A DNA stretch of 40,497 nt, taken from DRYM01 sp964564025 (lineage in GTDB: Archaea > Thermoproteota > Thermoprotei_A > EX4484-217-1). The stretch lies in the NCBI GenBank assembly GCA_964564025.1, contig CAZLZO010000012.1:1-40497 (forward strand). The letters run 5' to 3'. Position numbers and translations under genes: made by a program. Every line of letters begins with the position of its first letter. Position 1 is the first letter of the stretch. Shown piece after piece: positions 33,292 through 40,497 of this stretch. The notes beneath the pieces were generated by a model. That model saw nothing but the letters and a program-made list of their open reading frames with translations, was not told the DNA's origin and made no database searches.

Positions 33292-34252
33292 CATAAAGCC
33301 AGCATGCAACGTAATGTTCTCTTTCAACTTCTATTAGTGGTGGTTCTTTTCTATCGCATGGATCAAACCTGTAAGGACATCTCGGATGAAACCTACAACC
33401 CGGAGGCGGATTTATGGGGCTAGGCGGTTCACCTATTACTTTAATTTTAGGTTTCTTCAGTGCATATTCAGGATCCGGAATGGGAATTGACGATAGTAGC
33501 ATTTGTGTGTATGGGTGTAGTGGTTTTTCGAATAATTCATCTGAAGGTGCTAATTCAACGATTTTACCTAAATACATAACAGCAATTCTATCGCTCATAT
33601 ACTTAACAACACCTAAATCATGAGAAATGAAGAGATACGTTAAATTCAATTCTCTTTGGAATTCCTTAAGCATGTCAAGTATTTGTGCTTGAACGGAAAC
33701 GTCTAGTGCTGATGTTGGTTCATCTAGCACAACAAATTCCGGCTTAATAATTAATGACCTAACTATAGCGATTCTCTGCCTTTGACCACCACTAAACTCA
33801 TGAGGATATCTGTAAAGGTGATGACGTTCGAGACCAACCCTTCTAAGCCATTCAACTATGAATTCTTCTTTATCCGGAACCTTTATGTTATGTACTTCTA
33901 ATGCTTCATTTATTATTTCAAAAATAGTCATTCTAGGGTTAAGCGATGAATACGGATCCTGAAGTATTATTTGAGCTTTTCTCCTGAAGTTTTTTAAGGA
34001 ATCACCTTTAAGCTTAAAGATGTCTTTGCCTTCAAAGTAAACATGTCCAGCAGTTGGTTCTAGAAGCCTTAAAAGAAGCCTTCCAGTCGTAGATTTCCCA
34101 CATCCAGACTCTCCCACAAGACCTAGCGTTTCTCCTCTATATATCTTAAAAGTTATTCCATCAACTGCTTTTACATGGGCTTTTGTGAAAAATATCCCTT
34201 TTATGGGAAAGTATTTCTTCAAATTTTCAGCTTTAACTAGTACTTCAGACAT
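33281..34252 (-). CDS. Peptide ABC transporter ATP-binding protein, OppF/DppF type
   Basis: The 323-aa ATPase has Walker A GLVGESGCGKSTTGR near residue 45, the Q-loop region IILQDPYSSLNPRMT, signature EFSGGQRQRIAIVRSL, Walker B FVVLDEPTSALDVSVQAQ, and the H-loop FISHDLGVV. The C-terminus has the oligopeptide-transporter tail with four cysteines (PGCRFHPRCPYRFDPCDR ... ACW), reported to hold an iron-sulfur cluster in a DppD relative. It is the last gene of the transporter operon, 15 bp after its partner ATPase. Its 3' end shares an 88-bp identical segment with that gene. Confidence 0.95.
   Translation of the reverse strand: MSEVLVKAENLKKYFPIKGIFFTKAHVKAVDGITFKIYRGETLGLVGESGCGKSTTGRLLLRLLEPTAGHVYFEGKDIFKLKGDSLKNFRRKAQIILQDPYSSLNPRMTIFEIINEALEVHNIKVPDKEEFIVEWLRRVGLERHHLYRYPHEFSGGQRQRIAIVRSLIIKPEFVVLDEPTSALDVSVQAQILDMLKEFQRELNLTYLFISHDLGVVKYMSDRIAVMYLGKIVELAPSDELFEKPLHPYTQMLLSSIPIPDPEYALKKPKIKVIGEPPSPINPPPGCRFHPRCPYRFDPCDRKEPPLIEVEREHYVACWLYAKR
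33323..33410 (-). repeat. 88-bp repeat, copy 1 (3' end of OppF-like gene)
   Basis: This segment is identical base for base to 34307-34394, 984 bp away in the same orientation, in the 3' end of the OppD-like gene. It encodes the Cys-rich tail with PPGCRFHPRCPYRFDPCDRK. The flanks differ at once on both sides. Confidence 0.95.
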
Positions 34253-34267
34253 TTTTCCTAATCACCT

Positions 34268-35263
34268 TTACTTAACGTATAGCCAACAAGCTACCTTATG
34301 TCCCTCTTCAACTTCTATTAGTGGTGGTTCTTTTCTATCGCATGGATCAAACCTGTAAGGACATCTCGGATGAAACCTACAACCCGGAGGCGGAAATATT
34401 AAGTTAGGTACCGTGCCAGGTATTGACTCTAACTTTTCAATTTTCACTAGCGGATTAGGTACAGCCCTTAATAATCCTTTAGTGTAAGGATGCATTGGGT
34501 TCTTAAATATTTGATGAACAGTTCCTATTTCAACTATTTTTCCAGCATACATTACTGCTACGCGGTCGCACATTTCAGCAACAACACCCATGTTATGTGT
34601 AATTAGTAGTAAAGTCATTTTTTCTTCCTTTCTAAGTTTTCTTAAGAGCTCTAGTAATTGTGCTTGAATAGTAACGTCAACTGATGTTGTGGGTTCATCA
34701 GCTATTAAGAGCTTTGGTTTATTAGACAACGATATTCCGATAACAACTCTTTGCCTCATACCACCTGAAAGCTCGTGAGGATAGTTTTTAACGCGCTTTT
34801 CAGCATCAGGTATTAGAACAGACTTAAGTATGCTTATTGCTTTTTTAAACGCATCTTTCCATGTTGCAGTATTATGTGCAACCATTGTTTCAGCTATTTG
34901 ATATCCAACGGAATATAGTGGGTCAAGAGCCGCTGTAGGATCTTGGAAAATATATGCTATTTCCTTACCTCTAATTTCTCTAAGTTCTTCTTCGCTTAGC
35001 TTAAGTAAGTCAATGGGTGTTCCGTTTCTGTAAAAAAGAACTTGCCCTTTAACTATTTTTCCTGGAGACTCTATGAGCCTAGTTAGCGCTCTTGATGTAA
35101 CGCTTTTGCCACATCCTGTTTCTCCTACAAGGCAGAATGTTTCCCCTTCATATATTTCAAAAGAAACTCCAGAAATAGCTTTAACCACTCCAGCGTATGT
35201 GTAAAAATGCACATGCAAGTCCTTAACTTCAATTATTTTTCTCCTTAAACTTTCTACTTCCAT
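34268..35263 (-). CDS. Peptide ABC transporter ATP-binding protein, OppD/DppD type
   Basis: The 331-aa ATPase shows Walker A CLVGETGCGKSVTSRAL near residue 47, IAYIFQDPTAALDPL (Q-loop), signature ELSGGMRQRVVIGISL, Walker B LLIADEPTTSVDVTIQAQ, and H-loop LITHNMGVVAEM. The C-terminal Cys motif follows IFPPPGCRFHPRCPYRF. It energises peptide import together with the OppF-like ATPase. It starts 6 bp after the upstream permease gene. The last 100 bp before the stop include the second copy of the 88-bp repeat. Confidence 0.95.
   Translation of the reverse strand: MEVESLRRKIIEVKDLHVHFYTYAGVVKAISGVSFEIYEGETFCLVGETGCGKSVTSRALTRLIESPGKIVKGQVLFYRNGTPIDLLKLSEEELREIRGKEIAYIFQDPTAALDPLYSVGYQIAETMVAHNTATWKDAFKKAISILKSVLIPDAEKRVKNYPHELSGGMRQRVVIGISLSNKPKLLIADEPTTSVDVTIQAQLLELLRKLRKEEKMTLLLITHNMGVVAEMCDRVAVMYAGKIVEIGTVHQIFKNPMHPYTKGLLRAVPNPLVKIEKLESIPGTVPNLIFPPPGCRFHPRCPYRFDPCDRKEPPLIEVEEGHKVACWLYVK
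34307..34394 (-). repeat. 88-bp repeat, copy 2 (3' end of OppD-like gene)
   Basis: This is the second copy of the identical segment at 33323-33410, in the same reading frame. Outside it the two ATPase genes are only moderately alike, so recent gene conversion or a short duplication is likely. Confidence 0.95.
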
Positions 35264-35269
35264 GTATCG

Positions 35270-36436
35270 TCACATCTCTTGCTTCTTTTTCTTTTTAACT
35301 TTAAATTCTATACTTCTCCTAGTTCTGGGGTCGAGAACATCTCTCAAAGTATCTCCTATTAAATTCCATCCGAGAACAGCGAGAAATGTTGCTAAACCTG
35401 GAAATATTACAAGCCACCATCTATCGGGGAAGTATTGTGCGCCATCATAAACTATTTTACCCCAGTCAACCATTGGATCTTGAGCGCCTAGCCCTAAGAA
35501 GCTTAAGGCAGCTTCCATAAGAATTACTGCTCCAATATCTAATGTTATTAGAACAAGTACTGGAGATATTATGTTTGGTAGAATGTGCTTGAAAAGTATT
35601 TTCCAAGTACTTACACCTAATGCTCTTGCAGCTTCTACATAAAGGTTTTCCCTAGCACTTAATACACTTCCACGAATTATTCTAGTATATGCAGGCCACC
35701 AAACGAGAATTATGGCTAAAATGACTGAAAGTATTGGCGCGAAGTTAGCTGCATCCCTTATATCAGCTGCGAAAATTATTGAAAGAACTTGTTTAAGAAT
35801 ATTGCTTTGAATAATTATTGGACGTATTCTCTCAGGCAATACTGAGGCAAAAGCTATTGCTAAAATTAAGGCGGGAAATGCTAGGAAAATATCTGTTATT
35901 CTCATTATTACTTCGTCAACTTTTCCTCCAAAGTAACCCGCTACTAAACCTAAAAGTATTCCTACAGGTACACCTAAAATTATAACTATTAATGAAACAA
36001 TTAGCGAAACCCTTGCGCCATAAAGTATTAGGCTTAGAAGATCTCTACCATATTTATCCGTTCCTAGCGGAAAGTGAAAGACTTTCACTATTTCGCCTTG
36101 ATCGTTAGTTATAGTAATTGATGCTCCAGGGGGTACGAGGTAAGTATCTGGGTATTCTATGTAAAGGAATTCACGATAACTATATGGCGCTAAGTAAGGT
36201 CCAAACAAGCCTATGGTAATAAACGATATTATAAGTATAGCTCCTATTATGCCGGGCGGTGATCTATTGAAAGCATAGAACATGAGTTTCCATTCGTCTA
36301 TTTTCGACTTATTCTTTTCAATCCATCCAGGCCTTACTTTATTTATAATGTTAGCTACTCCATCAACAAGTTTATCACTTAACTTATCAAGAAATTTCTT
36401 CTCATATGTTTCTTCTGAAACTATGGAGGACGCCAA
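35270..36436 (-). CDS. Peptide ABC transporter permease, OppC/DppC type
   Basis: The 388-aa membrane protein has an N-terminal cytosolic tail, a first transmembrane segment IIGAILIISFITIGLFGPYL, the family's FPLGTDKYGRDLLSLILYGARVSL block, and the EAA coupling motif EAARALGVSTWKILFKHILPN near residue 280, followed by LEAALSFLGLGAQDP-like residues and the C-terminal GWNLIGDTLRDVLDPR. The start is TTG at 36436, with gaggt upstream. It is longer than usual because of its extended extracytoplasmic loop near residues 90-125. Confidence 0.94.
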   Translation of the reverse strand: MASSIVSEETYEKKFLDKLSDKLVDGVANIINKVRPGWIEKNKSKIDEWKLMFYAFNRSPPGIIGAILIISFITIGLFGPYLAPYSYREFLYIEYPDTYLVPPGASITITNDQGEIVKVFHFPLGTDKYGRDLLSLILYGARVSLIVSLIVIILGVPVGILLGLVAGYFGGKVDEVIMRITDIFLAFPALILAIAFASVLPERIRPIIIQSNILKQVLSIIFAADIRDAANFAPILSVILAIILVWWPAYTRIIRGSVLSARENLYVEAARALGVSTWKILFKHILPNIISPVLVLITLDIGAVILMEAALSFLGLGAQDPMVDWGKIVYDGAQYFPDRWWLVIFPGLATFLAVLGWNLIGDTLRDVLDPRTRRSIEFKVKKKKKQEM

Positions 36437-36451
36437 TACCTAATTACCTCA

Positions 36452-37495
36452 CTAATACCTTACTCTAGGGTCAATAGCAGAATATGTTATATCAACTAAG
36501 AGATTTACCGTAACGTATAGGAACGAGAAGAGTAAAGTTGTTCCTATTACGGCGGGCATGTCTAGGTTACTTATTGCTTGCACAGCATAGCGCCCTACTC
36601 CAGGTAATCCGAATACTGTTTCAGTTATGTAAGCTCCTCCTAGAAGACCTCCGAACTGTAATCCTATAACGGTTATTATAGGAACCATAGCGTTTTTGAA
36701 AGCGTGCCTCCATATCCACCTCTTAGGCAAACCTTTAGCTTTAGCGAACTCTATAAAGTCTGAACTAAGAGCGTCTAAGAACGAGTTTCTCACAATACGT
36801 GCAAGAACTCCTGCAGCACCTAAACCCAATGTAAGACCAGGTAGCCAGAACCTCTTAATTATTTGCATGAGTGTATCGAATTCCCCAGCAAAAATCGCGT
36901 CAAACAGTGGTAAGCGCGTCATTATAGGACATGTGCCTGTTTCATAACATTTAGGAACAGGAACTCCTGCTAAAGTTGTCCATCCAAGGTTTGTGAAGAA
37001 AATCCATATGAAAATGTATCCTATCCAAAATATAGGTAATGAAACACCTATTAATGCAAATATTCTAACAAAAGTATCAAAGAGAGTGTTTCTTTTCAAG
37101 GCTGAAATTAATCCTAACGGAATACCTATAGATAGAATGAATATTTCTGCGAAAATAGCTAATTGTAAAGTTGTAGGGAACCTTAAAAATATGTCATCAA
37201 AAACATATCTACTAGTTAAAGGATCTACAAGAGCTCCTTCATGATTTGGATTTATGAAATAATTAATGATGCCTTTCATTATGAAAACGTATTGAATATA
37301 CCATGGATCATCTAAATGGTACATTCGCTTAATTCTCTCGATAACTTCAGGTCTTGCACGTTCTCCTCCAGCCCACGCTCTAGCTGGATCAGCTGGAATA
37401 ACATTGGCTATTAAGAAAACAATAATGGTTACGCCAATTATGGTTGGTATGAATGTTATGATTCGCCTTATTAGATACTCTTTAAGTCCGGCCAT
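36452..37495 (-). CDS. Peptide ABC transporter permease, OppB/DppB type
   Basis: The 347-aa membrane protein starts LIRRIITFIPTIIGVTIIVFLIANVIPADPAR, typical of DppB, and has the coupling motif FAKAKGLPKRWIWRHAFKNA near residue 245 and the C-terminal ITETVFGLPGVGRYAVQAI with VNLLVDITYSAIDPRVRY. It forms the channel with the OppC-like permease. It lies 141 bp downstream of the binding-protein gene, in a gap that may hold an internal processing site or promoter. Confidence 0.95.
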   Translation of the reverse strand: MAGLKEYLIRRIITFIPTIIGVTIIVFLIANVIPADPARAWAGGERARPEVIERIKRMYHLDDPWYIQYVFIMKGIINYFINPNHEGALVDPLTSRYVFDDIFLRFPTTLQLAIFAEIFILSIGIPLGLISALKRNTLFDTFVRIFALIGVSLPIFWIGYIFIWIFFTNLGWTTLAGVPVPKCYETGTCPIMTRLPLFDAIFAGEFDTLMQIIKRFWLPGLTLGLGAAGVLARIVRNSFLDALSSDFIEFAKAKGLPKRWIWRHAFKNAMVPIITVIGLQFGGLLGGAYITETVFGLPGVGRYAVQAISNLDMPAVIGTTLLFSFLYVTVNLLVDITYSAIDPRVRY

Positions 37496-37636
37496 AGCTA
37501 AGACCGTAAGCGAAGTTGTTATATGAAGAGTATCAAATTTACAGACATAAGAAAGTATCTAATAAACTTTATTGACACATAAACTAATTTAGAATCTATA
37601 AAAGAAGTTATGTAAAAAATGGTTGTGTTTTTACTT

Positions 37637-39904
37637 TTAGGGTTTAAAACCGTAAGTTTGCTCCCATATTGTAGCGTTCCAGTAGTATGGGTTGAATTCT
37701 AACACTATGTAGCTATCTACTTCGTATTCCTTAACGTAGTATGGTCCTGTACCTACTAGGTAGTCCTTTACTAATTGATGTATTGCATCGTCTTCTCCTG
37801 GCTGTACATACTCAGCCCAAGCCGATGGGTTCTTGCCCCACTCGCTGGCTTCCATAGCTTCTTCGTATTTGTTTCCAAGCATGTACTCTGCAGGTATAAC
37901 CATAGTGAATGGGTCTGCTAGTATGCTTAAGAATGGCGCGTATGGGCTGTAAAGCTTAAACATTACTACTCCTGCTGTTTCTCCTTCATACCCGAAGAAG
38001 CTTAGTAGTTCATCTAGTGAATGTACCTCAGCTGCTTTACCTCTCCACTCAACCTTTAATGGCTTCTCTGAAAGTAGACTATTGAATTCTTCTTCAGTAA
38101 GCACCTTAGATGAGTTTACATCTATAAACTCCGATATCATCCATGTTGGGTCTAGCTGTGATCTAGCTAGCCTCCAGAATTCGAAGAGAACATCGGTAGC
38201 ATCTATTGGATATGTCTTATCATTCCATGGATCATATGCTACAACACCGCCTCTAATTACGAAGTACCATTCCGTACCTGATTCGTCATGAGCCCATGCA
38301 ACAGCAAGATCCGGCGATACTTCCTCTGTTTCTTCTTTCCAATAGGTTACTAAAGTGTCTCCTACCTGCAAGAATATTTCCCAACCGAATGTCTCATAGC
38401 TCTTTGCTGGATCAAATGTGTCAGGCCAGCCTATTGTTGCTATAACATATGTTTCTGGATTATTCTTGTAATCCTTAATACCGATGTCAGCTACTGGTGC
38501 ATCAGAGTGCTCCCAGACTAAATCATATCTATTAGCTAATGTTGGATGATAGTATATTCCTCCAACCCAGTTCCAATATGTTCTAACAAATATTTCTTGT
38601 CCAAGCCATAAACCTGGTACTTCATAGTTTGAAATCTGGAATACTGCTTCATAAATTGGTTTCCTCAGTGTAACATCTGCTGTCTGTCTACCAGCAATTA
38701 TTAATGCGTCAGCAGTAACGTTTCTATAGAAGTACGGGTTAATGAATGAGAAGCCCCAGCCTTTCTCCATAGCTTCCTCGATGGTAAATGTTGCTTCCCA
38801 GTCAGGTACGTACTGAACAACTATTATCTTTTTACCTGTCAGTTCAGGTACAGAGGCACCAGTTCCCTTCTCGCCAACAACAACATAGGCTTCTTCGGTA
38901 TCAAATACTTTAGCGTCTTTGAGTAAATTAGATATTTCAGCTGATGATTCAACAGTTAAAATGTTTACTTCTTTAAATTCTGTGCCACCATAGAATAGTG
39001 GTCCAGCGTAGTTGTCTGGGTCAAGGTAGTCCGGAACCCAGCCTATAGTGTAGTAGTCGAATTCACCATGAGCTACCTTGCCTAGTAGTACTGGCCAGTT
39101 TAGCGGCTGAATAACTATGTTGAAACCTAACCTACCCCAAGTGTTTGCTAGTAGAGCTGATACCTGTGCTCTCTGATCATTACCTATGTTGTAGTATATT
39201 GTTATCGTGTACTGTGATGGATCAATACCTGATTTCTCAATAAGCTCCCTAGCTTTGCTCATATCGTAGGTGTAATCAATTACGTTGTGTTCAGTAAACC
39301 CTATTAGACCCTTAGGTATTATTCCTCTAAGAGGAACTAAGAACCCAGCATATACTTTATCGTAAATTGTCTGATATGGCGTAGCCCATACTAGAGCCTG
39401 TCTAACTAGTACGTTGTTTAATGGTTCTTTGGCTGTGTTAAATACACCATATATTATCGTTAATGTTACGAAGTTGGGGTCTCTCTCAACGACTATCTCG
39501 TAGTTTCCTAGCTTAGCTCCTTCAACATCTTTTAATCTATCCAATGGCACGACCGCTCTATCAGCTACTCCCGCTTTATACAGCTGTATTCTTGCAGTAG
39601 GATCGTTGTTTATTATGTAAATAACTCTCTTATGGAATGTTTTAGTTACTGCAGGAGTAGGCGAAGGCGATGGCGGAGGCGTTGTTTCTGTAGGTGTTGG
39701 CGATGGTGAAGGCGACGGAGATGAAGATGGAGGTGTCGTCTCGGTCGGTGTTGGAGAAGGCGACGGAGATGGTGAAGGTGTTGGTGAGGGGCTGGGCGCG
39801 GGCATCATGGCATAGTATATTCCAGCTATTGCAACCAATATTAATATTACAGCTATTGCTATTGCAGCTGTTTTTGAAAGTGCCATCTTGAGCTTATGGT
39901 CCAT
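37637..39904 (-). CDS. Family-5 peptide-binding protein with permuted domain order
   Basis: The 755-aa protein is the extracellular solute-binding subunit of the transporter. It has an N-terminal hydrophobic anchor (about 12-34) and a Pro/Ser/Thr linker (35-86). The fold that follows is in swapped order. Residues 88-466 match the C-terminal half of DppA-type proteins (IYIINNDPTARIQLYKAGVA, KEPLNNVLVRQALVWAT, FDYYTIGWVPDYLDPDNY, then the usual end VGGIYYHPTLANRYDLVW). Residues 484-747 match the N-terminal half (YVIATIGWPDTFDPAKSYE, DLAVAWAHDESGTEWYFVIR, FTMVIPAEYM, VGTGPYYVKEYEVDS...NPYYW). It ends exactly where the second half would normally begin. Total length is that of one complete protein, so it looks like a circular permutation rather than a fragment. 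Substrate probably peptides, by operon context. Confidence 0.9.
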   Translation of the reverse strand: MDHKLKMALSKTAAIAIAVILILVAIAGIYYAMMPAPSPSPTPSPSPSPSPTPTETTPPSSSPSPSPSPTPTETTPPPSPSPTPAVTKTFHKRVIYIINNDPTARIQLYKAGVADRAVVPLDRLKDVEGAKLGNYEIVVERDPNFVTLTIIYGVFNTAKEPLNNVLVRQALVWATPYQTIYDKVYAGFLVPLRGIIPKGLIGFTEHNVIDYTYDMSKARELIEKSGIDPSQYTITIYYNIGNDQRAQVSALLANTWGRLGFNIVIQPLNWPVLLGKVAHGEFDYYTIGWVPDYLDPDNYAGPLFYGGTEFKEVNILTVESSAEISNLLKDAKVFDTEEAYVVVGEKGTGASVPELTGKKIIVVQYVPDWEATFTIEEAMEKGWGFSFINPYFYRNVTADALIIAGRQTADVTLRKPIYEAVFQISNYEVPGLWLGQEIFVRTYWNWVGGIYYHPTLANRYDLVWEHSDAPVADIGIKDYKNNPETYVIATIGWPDTFDPAKSYETFGWEIFLQVGDTLVTYWKEETEEVSPDLAVAWAHDESGTEWYFVIRGGVVAYDPWNDKTYPIDATDVLFEFWRLARSQLDPTWMISEFIDVNSSKVLTEEEFNSLLSEKPLKVEWRGKAAEVHSLDELLSFFGYEGETAGVVMFKLYSPYAPFLSILADPFTMVIPAEYMLGNKYEEAMEASEWGKNPSAWAEYVQPGEDDAIHQLVKDYLVGTGPYYVKEYEVDSYIVLEFNPYYWNATIWEQTYGFKP
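39653..39802 (-). repeat. Pro/Ser/Thr-rich linker repeat in the binding protein
   Basis: The segment encodes about 50 residues made of SPSP and PTPTETTPP units, with two copies of a longer block (SPSPSPTPTETTPP) visible. Such linkers, often glycosylated, hold archaeal binding proteins away from the membrane. The DNA is internally repetitive and more GC-rich than the surroundings. Confidence 0.85.
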
Positions 39905-39965
39905 GTAATTTTACACCCTAAAACACTTTTTCGTAGTATTCACTCAATTTAGGTTTTTACGTAAC

Positions 39966-39977
39966 TTAAATATTTTA
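39966..39977 (-). promoter_or_regulatory. TATA-like promoter of the peptide transporter operon
   Basis: The minus-strand element taaaatatttaa lies 62-73 bp upstream of the binding-protein ATG. A ggtg ribosome-binding site sits 9 nt before the ATG. The gap (39905-40066) also holds the region just after the TnpB-related gene, where the right end and guide RNA of an IS200/IS605-type element would be expected; I see no clear hairpin. Confidence 0.4.
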
Positions 39978-40066
39978 TGCTTACATCAAAGAAAGTACAT
40001 GCAATTTACTCCAAAACAGTGTTTTAAATACGTTGCTAAAAATACACGAACGTACGGGCAGAAACT

Positions 40067-40497
40067 CTAGATTATAGCTTTCTGTATCATTGTATGTCCT
40101 TCTATACCTCTAAGTGCAATTAGGTATGCTGATACAGTATGCCTATCTAGACCATACCCCCTCATTATTTTAACGTGTTCCTTGGAGTTTGTCGTTCCTC
40201 TCGGGCTTACATAGTCTACTTTGATTGCATAGAGTGGAGCTTTTATTGCTACCATCTCTACTATACTACTCCTAAATGTCATAACCTTCCAGTTACAGTT
40301 CTTATATAACCTCCTACCATTTCTTATCCATAGTAATTTCAACTTACCTAGAACCTCTGGGTTTTCTAGAAACAATGTCTTCACTCCATGATGATAGGCA
40401 TATTTTAGCATCTCATGTACAGCCATACCTATCAATACCCTTGCTTTTCTCTTTGGATAACCCTTTCTAGAAGCATCCTCAAACCAGAAGGTCTTGA
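40067..40497 (-). CDS. TnpB-related protein (IS200/IS605 family), 5' part outside window
   Basis: The open frame runs from the stop at 40067 to the window edge without a start, so the gene is cut off. The visible about 143 residues resemble the C-terminal part of TnpB/OrfB: KTLFLENPEVLGKL (where the RuvC-II Glu lies), WKVMTFRSSIVEMVAIKAPL, AIKVDYVSPRGTTNSKEH, and GLDRHTVSAYLIALRG with the RuvC-III Asp. The Cys-X2-Cys pairs of the zinc finger usually found between YVSP and the DRH motif are absent, which fits the diverged TnpB-related branch of hyperthermophilic archaea. It may be a guide-RNA-dependent nuclease remnant or domesticated form. Confidence 0.75.
   Translation of the reverse strand, partial: KTFWFEDASRKGYPKRKARVLIGMAVHEMLKYAYHHGVKTLFLENPEVLGKLKLLWIRNGRRLYKNCNWKVMTFRSSIVEMVAIKAPLYAIKVDYVSPRGTTNSKEHVKIMRGYGLDRHTVSAYLIALRGIEGHTMIQKAII

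Noticed and set aside
37637..39904. Possibility that the binding protein is two fused gene fragments or a collapsed tandem repeat
   Set aside because: One signal anchor, one linker, each half present once, no frameshift, and normal total length; collapse of tandem copies would keep the normal order of halves.

Overview
The window comes from a hyperthermophilic archaeon, most likely a member of the Thermoproteota/TACK group. The support is a full-length reverse gyrase, a crenarchaeal-type single-stranded DNA-binding protein, a DUF2192-like protein, archaeal mevalonate genes of the thiolase/HMG-CoA synthase/DUF35 type, TATA-box promoters, and a C/D box sRNA whose guide matches the 5' end of archaeal 16S rRNA. 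The DNA is AT-rich and densely coded, with short operons switching strand often. The presence of coenzyme F420 genes would fit a Bathyarchaeia- or Methanomethylicia-like lineage better than Sulfolobales, but I cannot fix a genus. I saw no rRNA, tRNA, CRISPR array or prophage.

Left part (1-12 kb): a KaiC-like protein without a P-loop; a PqqD-like peptide-binding protein translationally coupled to the SSB gene; an MgtC/DUF4010 membrane protein; an adenosine-specific kinase; an AbrB-PhoU regulator. Then comes an F420 biosynthesis operon on the minus strand (cofD-cofC-NTase-NTase-cofE). It contains two tandem paralogous pol-beta-type nucleotidyltransferases between cofC and cofE, with overlapping or nearly abutting genes throughout. 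cysS lies upstream.

Middle (11-28 kb): a beta-CASP nuclease and reverse gyrase on the plus strand, pyruvate kinase, a DUF2192-like protein, an F420-dependent FrhB-like oxidoreductase subunit (a possible consumer of the cofactor made upstream), an NDP-sugar pyrophosphorylase, a VTT-domain membrane protein, a class V aminotransferase, a TsaC/Sua5 tRNA t6A enzyme with two small unknown proteins, a DtxR/MntR-type regulator with a small membrane protein, nicotinate phosphoribosyltransferase, a MobA-like transferase and a BtpA-like protein. A convincing C/D box 2'-O-methylation guide sRNA sits in the 5' leader of the aminotransferase gene, and two weaker C/D candidates lie in other gaps.

Right part (28-40 kb): a mevalonate operon (HMG-CoA synthase, thiolase, DUF35 Zn-ribbon protein, HMG-CoA reductase), flanked by an alcohol-dehydrogenase-like remnant protein and an unknown protein. 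It is followed by a complete Dpp/Opp-type peptide ABC transporter operon (binding protein, two permeases, two ATPases). The binding protein has the two halves of the family-5 solute-binding fold in swapped order, which looks like a natural circular permutation. The two ATPase genes share an 88-bp perfectly identical 3' segment. At the right edge is the 3' part of a TnpB-related gene without the usual Cys zinc-finger residues.
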